From Rhodoferax sp. UBA5149 (GTDB lineage Bacteria; Pseudomonadota; Gammaproteobacteria; Burkholderiales; Burkholderiaceae_C): 20,933 nt of DNA. Position 1 is the first letter of the stretch, and every line of letters starts with the position of its first letter. The stretch is from contig NZ_DHXT01000188.1 in assembly GCF_002413825.1 (NCBI RefSeq), positions 1-20,933 of the forward strand, given 5' to 3'. The position numbers were made by a program, and so were the translations under genes. This document shows positions 7,046 to 13,384 of this stretch, piece by piece. The notes under the pieces were generated by a model. It saw only the letters and a program-made list of their open reading frames with translations. It had not been told where the DNA came from and made no database searches.

Positions 7046-8223
7046 ACGGATTTCTCCAGCAGGCGCAGTCGCCGCCCGATCAGCGATGTGGACAGCAAGG
7101 CCACGGCAAGCAGTGGGACGGCTGCAAGGTTCAGAGTAATCCAGCCGAAGCGGTCGTACAACCATCCGGCTGACAGGGTGGTCAGAGCGACCAGACCAAA
7201 GATGGCAAATTCATTGACCGCCTGTACTTTCAACTGCTCGGCTGGGCGATAGGTCTGCGTCAGCAGCGCGGTGCCGCCGATGAAGGCAAAGTTCCATCCC
7301 ACGCCCAACAAAATCAGGCCGGACAGGAAGTGAAGAAACTCACTCCCGAGCAACGTCACGGCAACGTGGCCCAGCAGCAGCACAAAACCAGTCTGCATGA
7401 TGGACAGCGCACCGTAGCGCTTGATCAAGGACCCGGTGAAGAAGGACGGCGCGAACATGCCGACCACATGCCACTGAATAACGGGCGTCACGTCTGCGCT
7501 GCTCAATCCGCAGCCCAGCATGGCCAGCGGGGTTGCGGTCATCACCATGATCATGACGGCATAGCCGACCGCCGAGCCCAGGATCGACGCCCGTAAGGCC
7601 GGCTGCAGCAGGATCTGACGTAGGGGGCGAGCCTCACCCGCCTCGGCGACAGCGACTGGGTTGAGCCGCACTTGCGAAATCAGAGCAAGCGCGATCAGGC
7701 TGAGTGCCGCTTGCGCGAGGTACGAGCCGGCGAACAACACCCCGGCCATCCAATCCCGCCCCCACGCCCCAAGTTGCGGCCCCACGAAGGCCGCCACCAC
7801 ACCGCCCGCCACCACCCACGAGATCGCCCGGCTGGCGTGCTGGGGGTCTGTCGCTTCGACCGCCGCAAAGCGATAGTAGTTGGCGAAGCCCTGGTACCCG
7901 CCCAGCAGCAGATGCCCGACGACAAACAGTGGGAATGAGCTTTGCTGCAATGCCAGCGCACACAACAGGCTGCCGCTCAGGCCGAGGCACGCCCCGGTCA
8001 AGAAGCCGACCCTGCGACCGTAGTGACGCATCAAAAATGCCGCCGGCAAAGAGGCGATGGCGGTGCCGACCACTAGCATGGCGATGGGCAGCGTGGCCAG
8101 GCTTTTATCGGGTGCGAGCATGCTGCCGAGCATGGCGCCCAGCGTCACCGACATAACGATGACTGAGAGCATCAGGGCCTGGCTGAATACCAGCAACAGA
8201 ACGTTACGCCGTCCGGTGAACAT
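7042..8223 (-). CDS. MFS transporter
   Basis: A membrane protein of 393 residues with about 12 hydrophobic segments, in the major facilitator fold. The loop between helices 2 and 3 carries MRHYGRRVGFLTG, close to the MFS signature, and a related loop follows in the second half (GSLIKRYGALS). The start at 8223 (MFTGRRNVLLLVFSQAL) puts the first helix at the N-terminus. An ATG at 8268 is also possible and would overlap the end of the chimeric RND ORF, but neither start has a strong ribosome site. The stop overlaps the ATG of the cysteine desulfurase gene, so the two are coupled. It resembles the YfcJ/YbfB-like branch of uncharacterised MFS exporters, and no substrate can be inferred from sequence. 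Confidence 0.88.
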   Translation of the reverse strand: MFTGRRNVLLLVFSQALMLSVIVMSVTLGAMLGSMLAPDKSLATLPIAMLVVGTAIASLPAAFLMRHYGRRVGFLTGACLGLSGSLLCALALQQSSFPLFVVGHLLLGGYQGFANYYRFAAVEATDPQHASRAISWVVAGGVVAAFVGPQLGAWGRDWMAGVLFAGSYLAQAALSLIALALISQVRLNPVAVAEAGEARPLRQILLQPALRASILGSAVGYAVMIMVMTATPLAMLGCGLSSADVTPVIQWHVVGMFAPSFFTGSLIKRYGALSIMQTGFVLLLGHVAVTLLGSEFLHFLSGLILLGVGWNFAFIGGTALLTQTYRPAEQLKVQAVNEFAIFGLVALTTLSAGWLYDRFGWITLNLAAVPLLAVALLSTSLIGRRLRLLEKSV

Positions 8224-8257
8224 TGATTTGTCCGTGCTTGCTGATCCTCTATTTGTC

Positions 8258-8539
8258 TCAGAACTCATAGCGCATTTGCAAGTAGGGGTTGTCTTGGTTG
8301 AGCACGCCCGCCTCGTTCTGCACCCCCACCACGATGGTGTCCTCGTACAGCCCAAACGTCTTGTCCACTTCATCGTTCCAGACCCGCACGCCCGAGGTCT
8401 GCGGCAACCTGTTTTTCGGATTGGTGCCGGTCCTGATGCGCGGGAACTGGGCAAAAACCAGCAGTGGGAGGGCAACCGTCGCCCAGATCACCAGACTTGG
8501 ACGACGGATCGAGAAATCGACCAACGAAAACTTGGACAT
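8258..8539 (-). pseudogene. Chimeric remnant: RND/MMPL exporter N-terminus joined to outer-membrane protein C-terminus
   Basis: This 93-residue frame has a good start (ATG at 8539 after GGGGGA). It opens like an RND-superfamily exporter of the MMPL/HAE3 type: FSLVDFSIRRPSLVIWATVA forms the first membrane helix, then RVWNDEVDKTFGLYEDTIVVGV, the start of the first periplasmic domain. Intact exporters have about 800-1000 residues. After about residue 80 the text changes abruptly to NPYLQMRYEF and stops. That ending, with a terminal aromatic Phe, is typical of an outer-membrane beta-barrel. A deletion between an exporter gene and a downstream barrel gene would explain it. The product could still be made, but is unlikely to transport anything. 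Confidence 0.75.
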
Positions 8540-8580
8540 GGGGTCCCCCTTGATTGCGACTTTCGACTTGCGGCTTGCGC

Positions 8581-9726
8581 TTACAGGTGTTGATAGAGCC
8601 AGTATTTCTCGTACAGCACCTTGCCCGCGTGCCAGAGCAAACTTGGGCCGTGCATCGCCACTTGGGGCGTCGGCTCGGCGTAGAAGTTGCCCTTGCCCAG
8701 GCCGGCGCGCGCGTCGCCTATCTCCAGGAAACACATGCCTTCTCCGGTAAATTGGCGTGGCGCGCCTTGGCCGGTCCAGGCTTGGGCGATGTTGTGCGCC
8801 ACCACCTCGGCCTGGCCGTGTGCGAACACGCCGGCCTTGGGCAGGGGCCGGCCCATTTTCAACGGGATCGAGGTCACGTCGCCAATCGCATAGAGCTGGG
8901 GGAATTGAGTCTGCAGCGTGTCGCGGTTCACCGCCACCCAGCCGGACTCTGCGCACAGCCCCGCCGCCTTCACCACCGTCGGCACCCGGTGCGGCGGCAC
9001 GTAGAGCAGCAGGTCAAAGGCGGCGCTGCTGTCGTCAGAGAAACGCAGCAAGCCGGGCTCGATTTTGCTGACCTGGTGACTTGGGAAGTAACCGATGCCC
9101 TTGCTCTGCAACATCACCTTGACCTGAGCGCCAATCGCCGGGCCGGTGACTGCCATCGGTATCGGCTCGGCAGCGTAGACGGCAACCTCGGTACTGCGGG
9201 GCAGCCTGCGCTTCTTGCAGTAGGCATCAACCAGCATCGCGGCCTCATAGGGTGCGGCCGGGCATTTGTAGGCGGGGGTAGCCGTGAGCACCACAATCCT
9301 GCCGCCTTCGAAGTTTTCCAGCGCCCGCCGAATTCCCGTTGCGCCCGCCAGCGTATACAGGTTGTGGCCAAGCTCGGCCAGGCCCGGTATCAGCTCGGGC
9401 GCGTAGTCAGCACCCAGGGCCAGCACCATGGCGTCGCCGCGCAGCGTCTGGCCATTGACCTCGACCGACAGAGCCACGGGGTCGATGCTTGTGATTTCGC
9501 CGCGAAGTAGTTCGATCCCCTTTGACGACAGCGCCGACAGCGACCGCGTGAACTTCGCAGCCTCGTGGCCACCCGTCATGTACCACAGCAGCGAGGGCGC
9601 AAACACGTGGTCGCGCTCGCGCTCAATCACCACCACGCGATGCTCTTGCGGCAGCAGTTTGCGCAGAGTCCGGGCGGCCACTATGCCACCGATACCAGCG
9701 CCCAAAATGAGTGCGGTCTTGGCCAT
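8581..9726 (-). CDS. Sulfide:quinone oxidoreductase-like FAD flavoprotein
   Basis: This 381-residue FAD-dependent pyridine-nucleotide-disulfide-type oxidoreductase resembles sulfide:quinone oxidoreductases (SQR), which oxidise sulfide to polysulfide at the inner membrane. The N-terminal dinucleotide fold reads ILGAGIGGIVAARTL. A second ADP-binding region lies near VLALGADYAPELIPG, and AIGDVTSIPL is the C-terminal FAD contact. Cys155 in PAYKCPAAPYE matches the conserved redox-active cysteine of SQRs; Cys332 in GMCFLEIG is the probable partner. Cys170 and Cys258 are also present. The C-terminal helix (VLYEKYWLYQHL) could anchor it in the membrane. The start ATG (9726) shares one base with the DsrE-like gene's stop (TGATG), so the two are coupled. 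Which SQR type it is, or whether it is a related persulfide enzyme, is open. Confidence 0.87.
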   Translation of the reverse strand: MAKTALILGAGIGGIVAARTLRKLLPQEHRVVVIERERDHVFAPSLLWYMTGGHEAAKFTRSLSALSSKGIELLRGEITSIDPVALSVEVNGQTLRGDAMVLALGADYAPELIPGLAELGHNLYTLAGATGIRRALENFEGGRIVVLTATPAYKCPAAPYEAAMLVDAYCKKRRLPRSTEVAVYAAEPIPMAVTGPAIGAQVKVMLQSKGIGYFPSHQVSKIEPGLLRFSDDSSAAFDLLLYVPPHRVPTVVKAAGLCAESGWVAVNRDTLQTQFPQLYAIGDVTSIPLKMGRPLPKAGVFAHGQAEVVAHNIAQAWTGQGAPRQFTGEGMCFLEIGDARAGLGKGNFYAEPTPQVAMHGPSLLWHAGKVLYEKYWLYQHL

Positions 9727-10079
9727 CAGAATACCAGCACCTTGTCGGCCCAGGTGGTCCACTCGCTCACCTCAGCCAGCGTGCCACGCCGGGTGCCCGG
9801 CGCAAGTTCAGTATCGGCAATGCCCCTGGCATCCATGCAAGTGCCGCAGACGGCGACCTCGACATGGCGCCGTACGACCATGCCCAGCATGTCGCCCAGG
9901 TTGTAATAGCCTTGGGGTACTTTTTGCCCCGCCTTGGCGCAAGCCGCGGCGTCACCCATCAGAAACACATGAACCTGCTCGCCCTCAACTTTGGCCAGCG
10001 AAATTGCCAGACGCAAGGCGTTGTAGCTGCGCTCGGTGCCATAGGGCGGGTCGTTCAGAATGAATAGATATTTAGCCAT
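9726..10079 (-). CDS. DsrE/DsrF-like sulfurtransferase-fold protein
   Basis: A 117-residue soluble protein of the DsrE/TusD-like fold, whose members carry sulfur as cysteine persulfides or act as small partners in sulfur oxidation. The start MAKYLFILNDPPYGTERSYN is typical of the group and HVFLMGDAAACAK follows. The CGTCMDARG motif holds Cys78 and Cys81, the likely sulfur-carrying residues; Cys47 is a third cysteine. The ATG at 10079 has a GGAGG site eight bases upstream. The stop overlaps the SQR-like start, which suggests coordinated synthesis and possibly direct sulfur hand-off. I do not assign it to a named Dsr or Tus protein, because the other Dsr and Tus genes are absent. Confidence 0.9.
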   Translation of the reverse strand: MAKYLFILNDPPYGTERSYNALRLAISLAKVEGEQVHVFLMGDAAACAKAGQKVPQGYYNLGDMLGMVVRRHVEVAVCGTCMDARGIADTELAPGTRRGTLAEVSEWTTWADKVLVF

Positions 10080-10164
10080 GTCATTTGCCTCCGGTGTTGA
10101 TGCTTGGTTTAAAAGCGTCGATGTCCTTGCGGACGGGTTTCTGATTGGTAAAGTCGATTCCTGG

Positions 10165-10842
10165 CTAGCTTGGCACCCCGGCTGAGGCTTGCACCGGCAG
10201 CCCGGCCGCCTGCCATTCGCTAACGCCGTCCAGAATCTTGCGCACCCGATAGCCCTTGCTTGTCAGCAACGCCACGGCTTCGTCCGACAGCAAACAAAAT
10301 GGGCCACGGCAATAGGCCACGATGTCCTTGTCGGCGGGTAGCTCCGCGAGCCTCTTTTCAAGCTCGGCCACTGGCATGGAGCGGGCAAAAGGCAGGTGCG
10401 CCGCCGCGTACTCGGCCTGCGGACGGACGTCGATGACGATCACGTCGCCGCGCCGGGCCTGCTCCAGTAGCTCGGCGCGACCCACGGAGGCGAGCTTGGC
10501 GGGATCGGCCATCATCTGGTCCAAGGCCAGCCGCAACTCCAGCAAGTGCTCCTCGGCAACTTGTCGTAGCGTCACCCAAAGGCCCGCCACGTCACTGCCG
10601 GTCAAGCGATAGATCACGTACTTGCCATCACGCCGGGAGGTGACCAAACGCGCGTCGCGCAGGGCCTTGAGGTGGGCGCTGGTGAGCTTGATGTCGGCCG
10701 ACAACTCCGTTGCCAACGCCTCGACGTTTTTTTCGCCTTGGGCCAGCAAGTCCAGAAGCTCCAGGCGCTTCGGGCTCGACACCGCCTTGCCGATGCGGGC
10801 GACTTGTTCGTACAGCAGGTCTTTGAGTGATCGTTTTTTCAT
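10165..10842 (-). CDS. ArsR-family regulator fused to a rhodanese domain
   Basis: A 225-residue protein. Residues about 10-100 form an ArsR/SmtB winged helix (SSPKRLELLDLLAQGEKNV, then TSAHLKALRDARLVTSRRDG and KYVIYRL). Residues about 118-215 form a rhodanese domain with DVRPQAEY and the active loop YCRGPFCL, containing Cys178 and Cys183. The DNA-binding half has no cysteine, so sulfur sensing most likely occurs by persulfide formation on the rhodanese cysteines. This is an inference supported by the adjacent DsrE-like and SQR-like genes. It lies upstream of those genes on the same strand, 85 bases from the DsrE-like start. It probably controls them and itself through the dyad at 10846-10871. 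Such fusions are known in sulfur- and metal-linked clusters. Confidence 0.92.
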   Translation of the reverse strand: MKKRSLKDLLYEQVARIGKAVSSPKRLELLDLLAQGEKNVEALATELSADIKLTSAHLKALRDARLVTSRRDGKYVIYRLTGSDVAGLWVTLRQVAEEHLLELRLALDQMMADPAKLASVGRAELLEQARRGDVIVIDVRPQAEYAAAHLPFARSMPVAELEKRLAELPADKDIVAYCRGPFCLLSDEAVALLTSKGYRVRKILDGVSEWQAAGLPVQASAGVPS

Positions 10843-10845
10843 TCT

Positions 10846-10871
10846 ATTATTCTAACGATAAAACGAATGAT
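10846..10871 (-). promoter_or_regulatory. Candidate operator for the ArsR-rhodanese regulator
   Basis: Just upstream of the regulator start there is a dyad in AT-rich DNA: ATTATTC (10846-10852), a 12-base spacer, then GAATGAT (10865-10871). It is symmetric at six of seven positions per arm. ArsR/SmtB proteins bind dyads of about this size overlapping their own promoters. No experimental or comparative support is available here. Confidence 0.45.
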
Positions 10872-10929
10872 AGATAAGAAATAGATGCCTGTTTGGGGTT
10901 GTAAGCCCAAACCGGCGGAATTTGTCCAG

Positions 10930-11390
10930 AAGCCTTGGCGGAGGCGGCCGCATTGCTGATTCTGCAAAAAAAGTTCCGCGCACTGTGGGAGGACGAGGCC
11001 AAATGACCCTCCTTTCAGAGCGCCACCAAGTACTGGAACTGGTGGGCCAAGCCATCACGGCAGGCGCACGCCAGGAACGCGCCTGCGGGGCCATCTCCTT
11101 GAGTGAGCGCAACCCTTATTCGGAATCGCTCTTCAAGACACTGAAATACCGATCCGACTATCCCACACGGGCATTTGAGAACCTGTTCGCGGCCCGCCAA
11201 TGGGTTGGCACATTCGTGCATTGGTACAACCTCGAACATTGCCACAGTGCCAACGCTGTCAGGCACCATGGGAGAAGCCCATTTTGGCAACTTTTTAAAG
11301 ATTGCGGGCGGGAGTTGACCGACGGCGCGGCGGTCATCATGCATCCAGTGGCGCGCGCTGAAGAGCAAAAGACGCCACGCAGACGTTGCC
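10930..11390 (+). mobile_element. IS3-family insertion sequence remnant
   Basis: The segment retains three pieces of an IS3-family element: the last residues of OrfA (ALLILQKKFRALWEDEAK, ending at 11006), the start of OrfB, overlapping it as ATGA, and the C-terminal part of OrfB. The middle of OrfB is missing, and no terminal inverted repeats were recognised. It lies between the ArsR-rhodanese regulator and the outer-membrane protein gene and probably marks a past junction between modules. Confidence 0.75.
11003..11280 (+). pseudogene. IS3-family transposase OrfB with internal deletion
   Basis: The frame begins MTLLSERHQVLELVGQAITA, then RQERACGAISLSER, matching the helix-turn-helix start of an IS3 OrfB. 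It then jumps in frame to NPYSESLFKTLKYRSDYPTR and FVHWYNLEHCHSAN, the end of the catalytic integrase core. Most of the DDE domain, including the first two acidic residues, is gone; full OrfB is about 270-300 residues. The frame stays open past 11280, to 11524, but the IS-like text ends there. It cannot catalyse transposition. Confidence 0.8.
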
Positions 11391-11396
11391 TTTCAA

Positions 11397-12158
11397 CTAC
11401 CAAGTCAATTGATAGCCTAGATAAGACGAGAACTGATTCGTCTGATCTGTATTCGTCAGACCGCGTCCAGCGGAAAAGAGCAGGTGGTTGTGCTCGTCGA
11501 AATTGTAGGATCCACCGAGGTTGAAGCCCGTGCTGGAGCCCTGGCCGGAGACCTGCTCTGTGCTGTGGAAAATCTCCCCGCCCAGCGTCAGGTGCTCGGA
11601 AATATCTTTTTGCAACTGCCAGCCAAGGAACCAATGGTTTTTCGCGCTCGCGTCATTCGTGATCCAGTAACCGCCGCCACCGTAACTCTGCCATGCACCC
11701 CACCTTTTTTGCAGCCAGATGGGTAAGAAAACTTGAGTCGCGCCGCTGCCCAGCCCCTTATCGGCGTCTCCCGTATGGGTGACAACAATCGGGAAGATCC
11801 CCACCATCGGCCGGTTCTCAGTCTCTTGCAGGAAGCGGTATTTGACTCCCAATTCAACGTCACCCAATCCCTGTTGTCGCGGGCCATCCGCCGGGCTGTT
11901 GAAGGCAAAGGGTGCAATGATGTGCAATTGCACATCGGGCGCCACACCATAGTTGAATTCGAAATGAGGTAACGTCCCGCTTCTGCCGTCTTGCGTCTTT
12001 ACCTGCTGTGACGCGATATAGAACTCGTGGTGCTGGTATTCGACCGTTTCGGGATCGTCCGTCATGAACGGCGGGCCGGCCAGCGCCAGCTCTGAGGTCG
12101 TCAGCGTCGCGCATGCCATGAAGAAAAATGCGCCATATTTGAGATTGAAGGTTTTCAT
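11397..12158 (-). CDS. Outer-membrane beta-barrel protein (phenol MetA-pathway/transporter-like family)
   Basis: A 253-residue exported protein. Residues 1-27 form a signal peptide (MKTFNLKYGAFFFMACATLT, ending near ALA-GPP). The mature part starts GPPFMTDDPETVEYQHHEFY and continues with alternating strands such as FNYGVAPDVQLHIIAPFAF and LGDVELGVKYRFL. It ends in a final strand SSYLGYQLTW with a terminal aromatic residue. This pattern fits the uncharacterised outer-membrane family often labelled transporter or phenol MetA-pathway (Phenol_MetA_deg). AAGGAT precedes the ATG at 12158. The gene lies downstream of two small membrane-protein genes and may be co-expressed with them, but a 107-base gap with a strong hairpin separates them. 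Its cargo is unknown. Confidence 0.78.
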   Translation of the reverse strand: MKTFNLKYGAFFFMACATLTTSELALAGPPFMTDDPETVEYQHHEFYIASQQVKTQDGRSGTLPHFEFNYGVAPDVQLHIIAPFAFNSPADGPRQQGLGDVELGVKYRFLQETENRPMVGIFPIVVTHTGDADKGLGSGATQVFLPIWLQKRWGAWQSYGGGGYWITNDASAKNHWFLGWQLQKDISEHLTLGGEIFHSTEQVSGQGSSTGFNLGGSYNFDEHNHLLFSAGRGLTNTDQTNQFSSYLGYQLTW

Positions 12159-12213
12159 TGCATATCCTTGATATGTTTTTTTAGCTTGGTTCCCGGTCTC
12201 ACTTAGGGTTTGT

Positions 12214-12235
12214 CGGGGGCAGATTCATGCCCCCG
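12214..12235 (-). promoter_or_regulatory. Strong hairpin between membrane-protein and outer-membrane protein genes
   Basis: CGGGGGCA (12214-12221) and TGCCCCCG (12228-12235) form a perfect eight-base-pair stem with a six-base loop. It lies in the 107-base gap ahead of the outer-membrane protein gene. No T run follows on either strand, so it is not a classic terminator. It might attenuate transcription or protect an mRNA end. Confidence 0.45.
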
Positions 12236-12265
12236 GTCCAGATCGCCGGGTAAACTGTTTCCGGA

Positions 12266-12616
12266 CTACTTGCCCTGCAGCAGATCCATCCCGGGCGGGA
12301 AAGTCAGGAAAAGACCGACCGCCAACAATACGAAAGCCACCGTGCTAACCCGGCTTAGCGCCACATCCTGGCCATCCCACTTCTTCGCCAGCACAAACCA
12401 AGCTGCCAGCCACACGACGATGGTCAAGATTGTCACGCCCGAGAGGGGGCCGGTGGGATTGTAGAAATTCAAGAAGTTCTTGATGCCGGTGAATGCATCG
12501 CCCAGCAGGGCGAGCACCCCTAGCGTGGCACATCCGATGCCTGCGGCCAGGATCGCCGCTGCCCCGGCACCGTTGGGCAGGTCCTTGCCCATTGAGGTTT
12601 CGTGAGTGTTTGCCAT
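12266..12616 (-). CDS. Small membrane protein of unknown function (3-4 helices)
   Basis: I do not recognise a named family. The protein has 116 residues from the second ATG (12616), preferred because the GGAG site lies seven bases before it; the ATG at 12622 would sit directly against that site. Hydrophobic segments are AAAILAAGIGCATLGVLALL, VTILTIVVWLAAWFVLA and VSTVAFVLLAVGLFLTFPPG. The first stretch is Gly/Ala-rich. The larger upstream membrane gene ends inside the alternative start, an ATGA overlap, so the two are coupled and their products may form a complex. The context (heavy-metal-type two-component system, outer-membrane barrel) suggests an envelope or redox role, but nothing in the sequence proves it. 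Confidence 0.8.
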   Translation of the reverse strand: MANTHETSMGKDLPNGAGAAAILAAGIGCATLGVLALLGDAFTGIKNFLNFYNPTGPLSGVTILTIVVWLAAWFVLAKKWDGQDVALSRVSTVAFVLLAVGLFLTFPPGMDLLQGK

Positions 12617-12618
12617 GA

Positions 12619-13185
12619 TCATTCTCCATTCATCAAGTGAATCGTTGCACCGCCGCGTATCGGCGCGTACTTATTGAGGAAAGCACCGAACCCGCCCGCC
12701 ACAGCAGTGGCAACAAAAGCCGCCAACGCGAAGATGAGTGCCGCCTTGCGCAATTCACGATGCTTGTTGACGCCGCGGCCATACTTCCAATAGACATAGG
12801 CGACCATCGTCATGGCGATCGGTGCGATCCAGGCCACATGCTCCTTCCATTCCATGCCGAAGGCGTGCCATTCGCTAGTTGTCGGGCTCGATATCAGCAA
12901 TTTTTGAGGAAAGCCTGTTAAATCAGTCATGCCCGCCGGGGGTATGGCGCGGTACCACGGATAGACGATGTAGGCACCGGAAAAAACGGTCAGCCAGGCC
13001 AACAGGACCATCACAACCAAATAGACTCGCAGCCGGGTCTGCCCCCCTTGGTCAATGGTCGCCTGCGGCTGCGCCGCCCATCCACCGTAGAGCTCCATGA
13101 TTGCGCCGGAAAATGCCAGCATAAATAGAGCCCCAAATCCCATGCCGTGAATCACGGTCCACAAGTCACGCATACTGATTTCCAT
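12619..13185 (-). CDS. Membrane protein of unknown function with possible heme-ligand histidines
   Basis: A 188-residue protein with four likely membrane helices: VIHGMGFGALFMLAFSGAIM; VYLVVMVLLAWLTVFSGAYI; a helix after KEHVAWIAPIAMTMVAYVYW; and ALIFALAAFVATAVAGGFGA. His13 lies in the first helix, His107 and His116 just before the third, and there is a Trp-rich periplasmic stretch (EWHAFGMEW). Paired histidines in such helices occur in b-type cytochromes, but there is no confirming motif, so this is only a suggestion. The ATG at 13185 has AAGGAG eight bases upstream. The gene starts the minus-strand unit that diverges from the two-component system, with the inverted repeat at 13261-13279 between them. 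Confidence 0.82.
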   Translation of the reverse strand: MEISMRDLWTVIHGMGFGALFMLAFSGAIMELYGGWAAQPQATIDQGGQTRLRVYLVVMVLLAWLTVFSGAYIVYPWYRAIPPAGMTDLTGFPQKLLISSPTTSEWHAFGMEWKEHVAWIAPIAMTMVAYVYWKYGRGVNKHRELRKAALIFALAAFVATAVAGGFGAFLNKYAPIRGGATIHLMNGE

Positions 13186-13260
13186 GGTGAATCTCCTTTT
13201 TTAAAACATTGATGACGTCTGAATCATGATCCGCGCGTGCGCTCAGTTGGATGACGTGCG

Positions 13261-13279
13261 CATTACAAAATATGTAATG
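13261..13279. promoter_or_regulatory. Inverted repeat, probable response-regulator box
   Basis: CATTAC (13261-13266), a seven-base AT spacer and GTAATG (13274-13279) form a perfect dyad in the divergent intergenic region. Similar short AT-rich dyads are bound by heavy-metal response regulators of the CusR/CopR/CzcR class. It is about 75 bases upstream of the membrane-protein start and about 105 bases upstream of the regulator start, so it could control either side. Confidence 0.6.
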
Positions 13280-13384
13280 TTCCAAGTTGGAGTTCCCACC
13301 CTTTATCATTGATCGACGTCAAATCAATCATCGCGTCGCGACACGAGCATGTCAGCCATGCAACTGGTCCTCCTGAGAAATAAT

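Noticed and set aside
6101..7252. Long open frame of 383 codons on the plus strand
   Set aside because: It lies opposite the clearly recognisable cysteine desulfurase, has no family features, and reflects codon bias of a GC-rich gene.
8554..9510. Open frame of 318 codons on the plus strand
   Set aside because: It is antisense to the SQR-like flavoprotein gene and its translation is low in structure, with no motif.
11280..11524. Continuation of the IS3 frame into the outer-membrane gene region
   Set aside because: IS-like sequence ends near 11280; the remainder partly overlaps the 3' end of the outer-membrane protein gene on the other strand and has no recognisable content.
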